Assembly (NCBI RefSeq): GCF_001411495.1
Contig: NZ_CP012983.1
Location: 1,054,001 to 1,118,000, forward strand
Direction of reading: 5' to 3'
Source: Burkholderia cepacia ATCC 25416
GTDB taxonomy: Bacteria; Pseudomonadota; Gammaproteobacteria; Burkholderiales; Burkholderiaceae
Length of the DNA stretch: 64,000 nucleotides
Each line of letters starts with the position of its first letter. Within the stretch, counting starts at the first letter, position 1. A program made the translations under genes and the position numbers. Shown here piece after piece: positions 44,292 to 53,124 of this stretch. The notes under the pieces were generated by a model. That model worked only from the letters and a program-made list of their open reading frames with translations. It had not been told where the DNA came from and did not search any database.

Positions 44292-44336
44292 CGCACGAAA
44301 CGAGCCGCCGCGCGGCGGCCGGAACGCGCGGCCCGC

Positions 44337-45389
44337 TCAGTTGGTGAGCACGCCGAACGGCAGCGTCCATCCCGCCAGCCGGCCGCCATCCGCCCATCGA
44401 TCCCCGGCCGCATCGCACGGCAGCAGAATCGGCGCGGCCGCGCATTCGAGCGTTTCCTTCGGCGTATGGCCGAACTCCGCCTTGAACAGCCGGTGGAAAT
44501 ACTTCTCGTCGGGAAAACCGTGCGCCCACGCGATCTCCGCGATGCGCTGATGCCGGCGCTGCGGGTCGCCGAGCACGTGGTACGCGTGACGCAGCCGCCG
44601 CCGCGTGATCTGCCGCATCACGCCGCCGTCTTCCTTGAACAGCTGGTAGAGCCGCGCTCTCGACACGCCGATGTCGCGGCAGATCCGGTCGGGATCGAGG
44701 TCGGGCTCCAGCAGATGCACGTCGATGTAGCGGCGGACCCGCTCGGCCAGCGCCCCGTCGATCGGGCCGCGTGCGTCGTGCAGCGCCTGAGCGGTCGGGG
44801 CAACCGCCGCGGCGAGCAGCAGCAGCATCGACTGGACGATGCTCGGGATCTCGTGCGTGCGCAGATTCGGCAGATTGCGGAACAGCGACAGCATGTGGTC
44901 GCCGAGCAGCCGCCCGACGCCGCTCGTCAGCGTCTGCCCGTGCGCCTGCGCCGCATGGCTCGGCAGCAGGTACCTGGGCACGACCAGGCTGATCACGTCG
45001 CCGGCCTCGACCCTGCAGTCGTTGATCTGCGCGACGTCGTACACGAACACATCGCCGGCGCCCTTGACCAGTTCGGGCCCGCCGGTGTGGCTGGCCATCC
45101 GGCCACCGAGCAGCAGCGTGAAGCGGATCGAATCCTGTCCGTCGAGGCGGATCCGCCGCGTGGTCCGATGAACCCGGTAGGCCGGCGCGCGCGATCGCCA
45201 GTGGCGGCCCGACAGGATCAGCGGGCCGAGTGCCGCACCGCTCGCTTCCGCGTCGAACACGCCGTGGCCGCCGTCGTCTTCCAGGCGGCAGTCGCACAGC
45301 ATGTCCTTGACCCAGACGTGGAACCTGTCCCGCTCGGGGTAGTCGATGGTGCGAAACTTGAAAACGGGGACGAATGCCGCTTGGTCCAT
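44337..45389 (-). CDS. AraC-family transcriptional regulator
   Basis: A 350-residue regulator. The C-terminal AraC/XylS helix-turn-helix spans about residues 222-320 (LDPDRICRDIGVSRARLYQL and IAEIAWAHGFPDEKYFHRLF). The N-terminal domain resembles the NitR/FeaR-type ligand domain: YPERDRFHVWVKDML near the start and SIRFTLLLGGRMASHTG. Its target is not obvious; adjacent genes on either side are transcribed as separate units. Confidence 0.92.
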   Translation of the reverse strand: MDQAAFVPVFKFRTIDYPERDRFHVWVKDMLCDCRLEDDGGHGVFDAEASGAALGPLILSGRHWRSRAPAYRVHRTTRRIRLDGQDSIRFTLLLGGRMASHTGGPELVKGAGDVFVYDVAQINDCRVEAGDVISLVVPRYLLPSHAAQAHGQTLTSGVGRLLGDHMLSLFRNLPNLRTHEIPSIVQSMLLLLAAAVAPTAQALHDARGPIDGALAERVRRYIDVHLLEPDLDPDRICRDIGVSRARLYQLFKEDGGVMRQITRRRLRHAYHVLGDPQRRHQRIAEIAWAHGFPDEKYFHRLFKAEFGHTPKETLECAAAPILLPCDAAGDRWADGGRLAGWTLPFGVLTN

Positions 45390-45537
45390 GACAGTGTTTT
45401 TATCGAGCCGACACGAGAGGATAGATCGGTTCGTCGATTATCGGACCAAATTGCGCCGGCGCAAGGCCGGCGCGGCACATCGTCCACCCAGGCGGTCGAC
45501 GGGCGCCCCGCGACGGGCGCCGTCGTCGTCGCGGCCA

Positions 45538-45870
45538 TCAGCGTTGCGGATGGCATTCCCAGTTGTTGTACGTCGGCCGATCGATCGGCGTGAGCCCCGG
45601 AATCATGAACACCGTACAGCCGAAGCGCCGCCCCTTGCCGGTCGTCGCGTCGTAACTCACCTTCTGGCCACCGAGCCCGTCCTTCTTCCCGTACTGCACG
45701 TTGGCGATCGTGATCTCGTCCGACGACGCGAGCCCGAGCGTCTTCGCGGTCGACGTCTGCACGTCGACCATGTTCATCTGCGTCGAACCGCACGCGGACA
45801 ACACGAGGCCGGCGGCCGCCGCGCCCAGCGCCGTCCGCAAGGTGACGGCGCATTGCAGGATCTGCTTCAT
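45538..45870 (-). CDS. Small lipoprotein
   Basis: A 110-residue protein with a lipoprotein signal (GAAAAGLVLSACGS, Cys at about residue 27). The mature region contains ASSDEITIANVQYGKKDGLG and two further cysteines (FGCTVFMIPG and NNWECHPQR) that may form a disulfide. An AAGGAGA ribosome site precedes the ATG. It follows the larger lipoprotein gene by 32 bases on the same strand. The family is not recognised. Confidence 0.82.
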   Translation of the reverse strand: MKQILQCAVTLRTALGAAAAGLVLSACGSTQMNMVDVQTSTAKTLGLASSDEITIANVQYGKKDGLGGQKVSYDATTGKGRRFGCTVFMIPGLTPIDRPTYNNWECHPQR

Positions 45871-45902
45871 GGTTTCTCCTTCGAATTCCCGGTGGGGCAC
45901 GA

Positions 45903-47432
45903 TTACGAGCCCGGCGTAAAAAAGCTGGACTGGATCTGGCTGCCGACGTTCGCGACGAACGATTGCCAGACGAGCGCCATCGCCCCCGCGGCATTGACGG
46001 CCAGCGCCGGCCATGACCCGTCCTGCGGATCCAGCGTCGACGTGCTCCACGCCCCGTTCCGATAGCCGGCCACGAGGAGGAGCGACGCGTTCGGTGTGCC
46101 CGTGTCCTGCCAGGCGACGGTCACGTTGCCGGCCGCGTCGATCACCAGCGGCGGGTACTGGAGCGCCGCCCCGTTCAGGTGTTCCGTCAGCCGCTGCAGC
46201 GTCCCCCAGTTTCCGCCGGCATCGGACACGCTCGCCTGCAGGACCGCGCCCCCTTCCGCCCACATCGCGGCGGCTACGCCGTTTTCGTTGACGGCGAGCA
46301 TCGGCGTCGCGATGAAACCCGTCGGCTCGACGATCGCCGGCGCAACCGGCTGCGAGGGCTGCCATCCGGTTCCGGCGACGTAGCGCTGCGACATCGTGGC
46401 GGTGTAGATCTTCCCGCCCGTCACGTCGAGTTGCCCCCAGAGCAGCGTGATGTTGCCCTTCGCGTCCATGCCGGCGACAGGCGAGATGATCGTCGTGAAC
46501 AGGCTCGTATTCGATACGGCCTGGTTGACGTTGGTCCAGCCGTTGGTCGCGTCGTAGGTGGCCGTCCACAACGCCGACTTCGTATGGTTGGTCTGCCGCC
46601 ACGCAAGCACCGCGCGGCCGGACGACAGGACCGACAGCATCGGCCTCACGTTGTCGGTATCGCCGGTCACCGCGCCCGGCCCGGTCTGCACCGGCATCTG
46701 GACCAGCGCCGTCGGCGACCACTGTCCGGCCTGCGTATAGCGCGTCCACGCGATGCGCGTGTCGAGCAGGCTGATCGACTGTGTCCATGTGACGAGCGCG
46801 TTGCCCTGGCTGTCCATGCCGGCCGAATAGGACGAACCGGCCATGTCCGGCACCAGTGCGACCGGGGTACCCCAACCGCCATTCGGGGTGTACGGGCGTG
46901 CCCACAGGGCGTACGTGTTGGGGCCCGGCGTCCACTCGGTCCAGAATGCGACCGCCTGCCCGCTCGCGTTGCCGACCAGTTGCGGCTGCACCCCGGTCAG
47001 CGAATTCATCGCATGCGAACCGTCGCTCGTGTCGAGCCGCGTCGCGCTTCCCCAACCCGAGCCCGGCACATAGCGCGCGCCCCACATCTCGTTGCCGGTC
47101 GTGCCGGCCGTGCCGTTGGTCATCCAGGTGGCGAGCGCGTTGCCGCTCGCGTCGATGGTCACGCTCGGCTCGCCTTCCGGCCCCTTGCCGTCCACCGCGG
47201 CGGCCTTCGACCAGCCGGCCTGCGGCTGCGTGGTCCCGCCACCCGTCGGCCCGCCATTCGAGCCGCCGTTCGAGCCGCCGTTCGAACCGCCGCCGGGCGA
47301 GGTCGAACCGGAAGGTGAACCGGGATTGTTCGGCGACGACAACGATGCGCCGCCGTTCGTGGCAACGTCGTCACCGCCGCATGCGGACAGCGCGAGCGCG
47401 GCTGCCATGACCATCCATGCAATGGGTTTCAT
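45903..47432 (-). CDS. Secreted lipoprotein with tandem beta-propeller-like repeats
   Basis: A 509-residue lipoprotein. The lipobox is LALSACGG (Cys about residue 18), followed by a flexible linker rich in Gly, Ser and Asn with three tandem SNGG-type repeats and PTGGG. The rest contains at least eight copies of a motif G-N-x-hydrophobic3-W: GNALATW, GQAVAFW, GNALVTW, GRAVLAW, GNITLLW, GVAAAMW, GNVTVAW and GAMALVW, spaced 45-70 residues apart. This periodicity suggests a beta-propeller displayed at the cell surface or in the periplasm. A GAGGA ribosome site sets the start. It is in an operon with the small lipoprotein downstream. Confidence 0.85.
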   Translation of the reverse strand: MKPIAWMVMAAALALSACGGDDVATNGGASLSSPNNPGSPSGSTSPGGGSNGGSNGGSNGGPTGGGTTQPQAGWSKAAAVDGKGPEGEPSVTIDASGNALATWMTNGTAGTTGNEMWGARYVPGSGWGSATRLDTSDGSHAMNSLTGVQPQLVGNASGQAVAFWTEWTPGPNTYALWARPYTPNGGWGTPVALVPDMAGSSYSAGMDSQGNALVTWTQSISLLDTRIAWTRYTQAGQWSPTALVQMPVQTGPGAVTGDTDNVRPMLSVLSSGRAVLAWRQTNHTKSALWTATYDATNGWTNVNQAVSNTSLFTTIISPVAGMDAKGNITLLWGQLDVTGGKIYTATMSQRYVAGTGWQPSQPVAPAIVEPTGFIATPMLAVNENGVAAAMWAEGGAVLQASVSDAGGNWGTLQRLTEHLNGAALQYPPLVIDAAGNVTVAWQDTGTPNASLLLVAGYRNGAWSTSTLDPQDGSWPALAVNAAGAMALVWQSFVANVGSQIQSSFFTPGS

Positions 47433-47862
47433 CGGAATCCTCTTTTTCTCTTTCCGGCGTACTCTCGTCTGCCGTTCGCCGACACGCTGTACCGCACCGA
47501 TCGGCTTCTTGATAAGCAATGCTATTGAACAGGCACGAAAACCGGCGTCCGTTCGCCCCCGTCATGCTCGGCTCCGCCGTGCGGATCGATGCGAACACCG
47601 CCCTCGGCAGACCGCCCCCGTCGGGCAGCGAGGACGACGACCGACGTCTATCGTCGAAGGTCCGTCGCTGCCGGCTGCATCTTAATTCAGGCGGTCCGGA
47701 TTCAAGGTGGCGATGCGTCCACACTGAGTGGACTTCCATTTCGCCGGCCCGCCTGCGCGCGCTCGCGGCCAGGGCCGCGGGTGCGGTACGATACGCGCCG
47801 GGGCGAAACGCCTCACCTGAGAGACCCGGCCGCTGCGGCCCCACACCCGGCACAAGAAAAAA
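47433..47862. other. Intergenic region between divergent lipoprotein and periplasmic protein genes
   Basis: About 430 bases. No gene is supported on either strand and no clear promoter could be singled out. Confidence 0.4.
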
Positions 47863-50043
47863 ATGCCCAGAAACCCATTGCTGCACCGACACCTGTTCGC
47901 CGCGCTGGCGGCCGGCCTGTTCTGGATTCCGGCTGCCCATGCCAGCGGCGACGATGGCTGCTACGCGCCCACCACGCTCCGGCAGACCGCCTACTCGTGC
48001 GCCAACCTGCCGATGCTGAGCCCCGCGAACGACACGCGCATCAACGCGATGCTGATGATGGTCGACAGCGCCAAGGTCGCGCAGGCGTTTCCGGACCCGA
48101 AGACGATCCCCGCGAAAGACCGGATCAACCAGATCATCGTGCCGTTCCCGATGGACTTCTCCGGGTGGATCTACATCGGGCAGAAGGAGCCTGACACGAC
48201 CGCCAAGGCCGACAACGCGGCGGATGGCGACGCGTCGTCGAACCGCTACGCCGACGGCGAAGGCAGCATCTGCCGCAGCATGAACTCGGGCGCCGACGCG
48301 TTCAACGACGCACTGGGCGGTGCCGGCGGCCTCCCCGCCGACGAAGCCGCACGCCTGCGCGCGGCCCGTGCCGACATCGCGCAGAAGACCTGCGCCGCCG
48401 GCGCCGCGAGCGCCGCGTGGACGAAACCGCCGGTCAAGTCGCCGCTCGGCCAGCAGTTCGCCGCGTATCTCGACGGCACGAACGCGTTCTACCGCGCCGA
48501 CTTCCTCACCGCGACCCGGGCCTTCGCGAACGCGTCGCACAGCGCGAACCCGTGGCTGAAGGAAACCGGGCTCTACATGGCCGGGCGCGCGCAGCTGAAC
48601 GCCGCGCAGGCCAACGTGTTCGACAACGACAACCCGACGCCGTCGCTCGACCGCGTGACGAAGGTGTCGCTCGACGCCGCGAATACGGTGTTTCGCACCT
48701 ACCTGAAGATCTATCCGCAGGGACGCTACGCGACCTCCGCGAACGGGCTGTTGCGGCGGGTCGCGTGGCTCGGCGGCAACGTCACGCAGCAGGCCGACCT
48801 GTACGGCCACGCGCTCGCGCGCTGGTCGCCGGCGACGTCGAACGTGCCGCTGATCCAGCTGGCGAACGAACTCGACAGCAAGCTGCTGTTCGGCTCGGAA
48901 TTCGACGCGCGCCAGATCCAGTCGCCGACCGTGCTCGCGACCGTCGACCTGCTGCGCATGCGCACGTCGGACAACAGCGATTCGAGCCGCAGCAAGCCAC
49001 TGACCCTGGACGAGCTGCAGGCGCAGAAACCGCGCTTCGCGAACGCACCCGCGCTCTACGACTACCTGCTCGCGACCTGGTATGTCCAGATCGGCCACAA
49101 GCCGGACGCCGCGCTCGCCTTGCTGCCGCAGGCGCCCGCCGAGCCGCTCGACTACTTCGGCCTGAGCCAGCAGGCGCTGCGCGGGTTCGCGCTGGAGGAT
49201 AGCGGCCAGGCCGACAAGGCGCGCCAGCTGTGGCGCGACCTGATCCCGCTCGCGAAATTCCGCTTCCAGCGCGAGGCGCTGGAACTCGCGCTCGCGATCA
49301 ACCTGGAACAGGCCGGGCTCGTCAACGACGCGTTCGCCGACGATTCGCCCGTGCAGAACGCCGCGATCCGCGCCGTGCTGCTGCGGCGCGCCGCCAATGC
49401 GGACCTGCTGCGCGCGCAGGCACAAAACCCCGCGGCCGGCGGCGCGCTGCGCGACACCGCGCTGTACACGCTGCTGTACAAGGAACTCACGCGTTCGCAC
49501 TACGCCGAGTTCATCGCCGATGCCGCGCTGGTGTCCGGCACGCCTGCCGATCCGTTGAAACCGTTCGTCGCGTCCGGTGCGAAAACCGAAGACGGCTACA
49601 CGTGCCCGTCCGCGCGCGACATCGCGGCGATGCTCCAGCAGAATCCGGCCGACGCGAAAGGGTTGAACTGCCTCGCCGAGTTCGTGCGCGTCAACCCGCT
49701 CACGGCCAACCTCGAAGGCGATGTGGTGCCTCCGTGGATGCGCAACGCGTCGGCGGCGAACGCCGCGCGCGTGCCGCCGACGCTCGGCGCGGCGCCGTCG
49801 CAGTTCGCGGGCAAGCCGTACGAGCGGATGTCGAGCTACGTGACGGTGATGGCCGATGCGCAGGCGAACCCGAACGACCGCGCGTATGCGTACTACCGCG
49901 CGATCAGGTGCTACGCGCCGGCAGGCTCCAACGAATGCGGCGGCAAGGACGTGCCGAAGAACGTGCGCAAGCGCTGGTTCGATACGCTGAAGGCCAGCTA
50001 CGCGGGCAGCGTGTGGGCGCAGAAACTCCGCTACTACTGGTAA
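47863..50043 (+). CDS. Large periplasmic protein of unknown function (TPR-like helical repeats)
   Basis: A 726-residue exported protein with a signal peptide (HLFAALAAGLFWIPAAHA). The mature part is helical with TPR/YfiO-like stretches: FYRADFLTATRAFANASHSA, ETGLYMAGRAQLNAAQANVF and AANTVFRTYLKIYPQGRYAT resemble BamD-type repeats. Eight cysteines occur, several in pairs typical of periplasmic disulfides. It is followed 7 bases later by a DUF3142 gene, so the two are probably made together. The function is not known to me. Confidence 0.85.
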   Translation: MPRNPLLHRHLFAALAAGLFWIPAAHASGDDGCYAPTTLRQTAYSCANLPMLSPANDTRINAMLMMVDSAKVAQAFPDPKTIPAKDRINQIIVPFPMDFSGWIYIGQKEPDTTAKADNAADGDASSNRYADGEGSICRSMNSGADAFNDALGGAGGLPADEAARLRAARADIAQKTCAAGAASAAWTKPPVKSPLGQQFAAYLDGTNAFYRADFLTATRAFANASHSANPWLKETGLYMAGRAQLNAAQANVFDNDNPTPSLDRVTKVSLDAANTVFRTYLKIYPQGRYATSANGLLRRVAWLGGNVTQQADLYGHALARWSPATSNVPLIQLANELDSKLLFGSEFDARQIQSPTVLATVDLLRMRTSDNSDSSRSKPLTLDELQAQKPRFANAPALYDYLLATWYVQIGHKPDAALALLPQAPAEPLDYFGLSQQALRGFALEDSGQADKARQLWRDLIPLAKFRFQREALELALAINLEQAGLVNDAFADDSPVQNAAIRAVLLRRAANADLLRAQAQNPAAGGALRDTALYTLLYKELTRSHYAEFIADAALVSGTPADPLKPFVASGAKTEDGYTCPSARDIAAMLQQNPADAKGLNCLAEFVRVNPLTANLEGDVVPPWMRNASAANAARVPPTLGAAPSQFAGKPYERMSSYVTVMADAQANPNDRAYAYYRAIRCYAPAGSNECGGKDVPKNVRKRWFDTLKASYAGSVWAQKLRYYW

Positions 50044-50050
50044 GCGCCGC

Positions 50051-50776
50051 GTGAAGCGTGTCGCGTATGTCGCGTATGTCACGTGTATGGCGCTGTTGCT
50101 GGCCGGACGCGTCGCGCTGGCCGGCACCGTCGATGCCGCGCAGTACGACACGTTCTGGTTGTGGGCGGGCGTGAAACCGCAGGCGGTCGTGCGCGGCGCC
50201 CGCGCCGTCTACGTGCTGCAAGGGCAGATCGAGGCATCGCCGCGGGACGAGTCGCAAGTACGCGTCATCGCGCAGGGCGTCGCGCTGCCACCCGCGCCGC
50301 ATGCGCGCGTGTGGCTCGTCTATCGTGCGCATACGCTGCGCTGGACGCCGCGCGTCACGCAGATCATGCTCGCGCAACTCGAACGCTGGCGCGCGTCGGG
50401 TCGCACGATCACCGGTATCCAGATCGACTTCGATGCACGCACGCGCCACCTGCAGGACTACCTCGAATTCCTGCGGACGCTGCGCGAGACGCTGCCCGCC
50501 GATTGCCGGCTGAGCATCACGGGGCTGCTCGACTGGAGCAGCCGCATCGATACCGACCAGGTCAACCAGCTCAGGGGAATCGTCGACGAAGTCGTCGTGC
50601 AGACCTACCAGGGCCGCCGCACGATCCCCGACTACGCGGACTACCTGCCGCGCGTCGCGCGGCTGCAATTGCCGTTTCGCATCGGCATCATCCAGGGCGG
50701 CGAATGGGATGCGCCGCCCTACCTCGCGGCAAACCCGTGGTTCCGCGGTTATGTCGTGTTCCTGCGCAACGCATAG
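50051..50776 (+). CDS. DUF3142 domain-containing exported protein
   Basis: A 241-residue protein starting at a GTG, with a short signal peptide (TCMALLLAGRVALAG). The body matches DUF3142: the early YDTFWLWAGVKP, ITGIQIDFDARTRHLQDYLE and IVDEVVVQTYQGRRTIPDYA suggest a glycoside-hydrolase-like TIM-barrel fold, where acidic residues in QIDFD and the Q-T-Y segment would line the pocket. It is coupled to the large periplasmic protein upstream. The start could also be the ATG at about 50087, which would shorten the signal peptide. Confidence 0.85.
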   Translation: MKRVAYVAYVTCMALLLAGRVALAGTVDAAQYDTFWLWAGVKPQAVVRGARAVYVLQGQIEASPRDESQVRVIAQGVALPPAPHARVWLVYRAHTLRWTPRVTQIMLAQLERWRASGRTITGIQIDFDARTRHLQDYLEFLRTLRETLPADCRLSITGLLDWSSRIDTDQVNQLRGIVDEVVVQTYQGRRTIPDYADYLPRVARLQLPFRIGIIQGGEWDAPPYLAANPWFRGYVVFLRNA

Positions 50777-50818
50777 CGGGAAACACGCGACGACGTCGAT
50801 CGTTCCCGCGCCCCGGAT

Positions 50819-51193
50819 TCATTCCGGGCGCGGCGAACCCGCATCCACGTACACCCACGCGCTGACGCCCGATTCCAGCACCACGCGATCGCGGCGATAC
50901 GCGTCGACTTCGTAGTCGTCCGCGTGCTGCAGTTCCTCGCGCGTGATCGCGAACACGGTGCCCGTGACGCGGTCGCCCGGTCGGCCGGTATAAGCCACCA
51001 CCGGATGATGCGTCTTCCCGCTCGTCGCGACCACCTCCTGATCGTCGATCTTCAGCATCGTCATCGCGTAACCGGGCATCGCATCCTCGCGACCGTCGAG
51101 CTTGCGGCCGAAGGTGGCGAGCTGCACCGGTTCGAGTTGCAGCGTGCCATAGGAAAAGAGGTGCTCGGAGAAAGTCGGGGCGGTGCTGGACAT
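50819..51193 (-). CDS. Gamma-glutamylcyclotransferase (GGCT/AIG2-like) family protein
   Basis: A 124-residue single-domain protein. LFSYGTLQLEPVQLATFGRK is the family's phosphate-loop-like YGTL motif, and GTVFAITREELQHADDYE holds the conserved acidic residues (Glu likely catalytic) before YRRDRVVLESGVSAWVYV. Members cyclise gamma-glutamyl amines to 5-oxoproline. The start at 51193 gives the family's usual N-terminus; no strong ribosome site is seen. The gene lies 56 bases downstream of a LysE-family exporter on the same strand. Confidence 0.92.
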   Translation of the reverse strand: MSSTAPTFSEHLFSYGTLQLEPVQLATFGRKLDGREDAMPGYAMTMLKIDDQEVVATSGKTHHPVVAYTGRPGDRVTGTVFAITREELQHADDYEVDAYRRDRVVLESGVSAWVYVDAGSPRPE

Positions 51194-51249
51194 GATTGAG
51201 CTCGACAAAAAACAGGACAAACGAAACGTAACGCAGATCGCCCGCAGGC

Positions 51250-51900
51250 TTACGCGCCACCCGAGATCGCGCCGCCGAGCCCGGCAAGCGCAATCACGAG
51301 CAGCGCACCCGCCGACGAGGCCGTGATCCATCGTTGCTTGCGGTGAATCAGCGGATGGTTGATCGCGGCCATGTAGCCGGTCATGATCGTGAAATCGACC
51401 GCGATCCAAAGCACGGCCAGGATGGCCAGGCTCACGCGGGAATCCGGCGTGATGCCGACGAACTGCGGAAAGAATGCGACGAAGAACAGCAGGTCCTTCG
51501 GGTTCGCGATGCCGACGAGAAAGCCGCGCACCACACCCGGCAAGCGCCACGCCTGCGACGCCGGTTCGCCTGGCGCGGCACCGTTGGCGCCGCGCGTACG
51601 TCCGGCGCGCCATTCGCCGAGCAGCGTCCGGACGGCCAGCACCGCGATGAAGACGCAACCCGCCACGTGCAACCCCGTGAGCAGGCGATCGCTGACGAGC
51701 ACGACGCCGAACACCATCAGCATCGCCCCCGCGATCATCACGAGGCTCGCGGCATTCGCGCCCACCGCGGTCAGCATGCCCTGGCGGAACCCGCGCCGCG
51801 CGACGGTGCCGACCACGAGCATGACGACGGGGCCGGGCGTCGCGATGAGCAGCACGATCGCGGCGAGATAGGCGAACAGCAGCGAGTAATGGAGTGCCAT
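51250..51900 (-). CDS. LysE/RhtB-family amino-acid exporter
   Basis: A 216-residue inner-membrane exporter with about six hydrophobic helices. Family hallmarks are LLIATPGPVVMLVVGTVARRG near the N-terminus and GFLVGIANPKDLLFFVAFFP in the middle. It is divergent from a LysR-type regulator 165 bases away, the classic LysE-LysG arrangement. It probably expels an amino acid when it accumulates in the cell. Confidence 0.94.
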   Translation of the reverse strand: MALHYSLLFAYLAAIVLLIATPGPVVMLVVGTVARRGFRQGMLTAVGANAASLVMIAGAMLMVFGVVLVSDRLLTGLHVAGCVFIAVLAVRTLLGEWRAGRTRGANGAAPGEPASQAWRLPGVVRGFLVGIANPKDLLFFVAFFPQFVGITPDSRVSLAILAVLWIAVDFTIMTGYMAAINHPLIHRKQRWITASSAGALLVIALAGLGGAISGGA

Positions 51901-52039
51901 GACAAAAAGTTGTTGGATGGATCGACGCGCGTGCGCGCTACGATGGCATCATCGGGATTCAGCGCGGCGGATTGCACGGTTTTTTGCAGTATGGCGTGCC
52001 CGGCCCGCTGCTGAAAAACGGAAAATCCTGTCGAATGAC

Positions 52040-52069
52040 ATGAGTTTTATTCATATTCAAGCCCCGTGA
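52040..52069 (+). other. Nine-codon upstream open frame overlapping the LysR start
   Basis: ATG AGT TTT ... CCG TGA encodes MSFIHIQAP. Its stop overlaps the GTG start of the LysR gene in the form GTGA, which would permit translational coupling. The LysR gene has no visible ribosome site of its own. Confidence 0.3.
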
Positions 52070-52986
52070 AGACCAAACCGCTTCCCCCTGTCTACGCATT
52101 GCGCGCATTCGAAAGCGCCGCGCGCACCGGCTCGTTTACGCTTGCCGCCGAGGAACTGAGCCTCACGCAGAGCGCGGTGAGCAAGCACGTCAGGACGCTC
52201 GAGGCCTACTTCGGCCGGAAACTGTTCGTCCGGCGCGGGCCCAGGATGACCGTGACGGCGGAAGCGCAGATCTTCGCGTCGGGCCTGCGGCGCGGCTTCC
52301 GGCAGATCGAGGAAGCCTGCATGCTGTTCCAGTCGCAACGCGACGTGCTGCGGCTCAAGGCGCCGTCCACGCTCACGATGCGCTGGCTGCTCGACGCGCT
52401 GGCCGCCTTTCGCGACACGCGGCCCGCATTCGAGGTGCAGATCGCGAGCGTGTGGATGGATGTCGACACCGTCGATTTCTTCAGCGAATCCTACGATTGC
52501 GCGATCCTGCTCGGCACGGGCAAGTTCGGCGAGGCCACGCAGTGCGTGAAGCTGTTCGACGAATGGCTGATTCCGGTGTGCTCGCGTGCGACCGCGACGG
52601 TCGCACGCACGAATCCGGCGGCGTGCGAGCTGATCCACCCGTCGCCCGACCGGCGCGACTGGCGCCGCTGGCTCAAGGGCAGCGGGCACGACCTGGACGT
52701 GGACATCACGCGCGGGCAGGTGTTCGACATGCTCGAACAGGGCATCGCGGCGGCCATCGCCGGCCACGGCATCTCGATCGGCGATCTCGCGCTGTGCGCG
52801 ACGGCAATCGACGAGAAGCAGCTCGTGCTGCCGTTCAAGACGGCCGTCAATACCGGCGACGCGTACTACCTCGTCTGGCCGGAAGACTCCGGCAAAGCCG
52901 CGCAGGTGCGCGAACTCCTCGCGTTCCTGGAAGGCCGGATGCCGCGCCTGACGTTTCCGGGCATCCGCTTCAACGGGCCGGGCTGA
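52066..52986 (+). CDS. LysR-family regulator of the divergent LysE exporter
   Basis: A 306-residue LysR-type regulator starting at GTG. The helix-turn-helix is at about residues 8-62 (VYALRAFESAARTGSFTLAA and LSLTQSAVSKHVRTLEAYFG), and the substrate-binding domain follows (LRLKAPSTLTMRWLLDALAA as in GcvA-like members). It is divergent from the LysE-type exporter and most likely controls it in response to the exported amino acid. A nine-codon open frame overlaps its start. Confidence 0.93.
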   Translation: MKTKPLPPVYALRAFESAARTGSFTLAAEELSLTQSAVSKHVRTLEAYFGRKLFVRRGPRMTVTAEAQIFASGLRRGFRQIEEACMLFQSQRDVLRLKAPSTLTMRWLLDALAAFRDTRPAFEVQIASVWMDVDTVDFFSESYDCAILLGTGKFGEATQCVKLFDEWLIPVCSRATATVARTNPAACELIHPSPDRRDWRRWLKGSGHDLDVDITRGQVFDMLEQGIAAAIAGHGISIGDLALCATAIDEKQLVLPFKTAVNTGDAYYLVWPEDSGKAAQVRELLAFLEGRMPRLTFPGIRFNGPG

Positions 52987-53078
52987 ACCCTGCGGCCGGC
53001 GAACCGGCCGCCTGGCCGACGGCGCGACGGGGCTGACGGGCGCTACCGGCCACGGTTACCGGGTGCCGCCAGCCCTCC

Positions 53079-53112
53079 AAACAAAGCGCAGCCCGCCGAA
53101 GCGGGCCTGCGC
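53079..53112 (-). terminator. Rho-independent terminator of the alpha/beta hydrolase gene
   Basis: On the minus strand a stem (GCGCAGGCCCGC with GCGGGCTGCGC, one bulge, loop TTCG) is followed by TTTGTTTGG. It lies 13 bases after the hydrolase stop codon. It could also stop transcription from the convergent LysR gene. Confidence 0.7.
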
Positions 53113-53124
53113 CGAGCGTCACGG

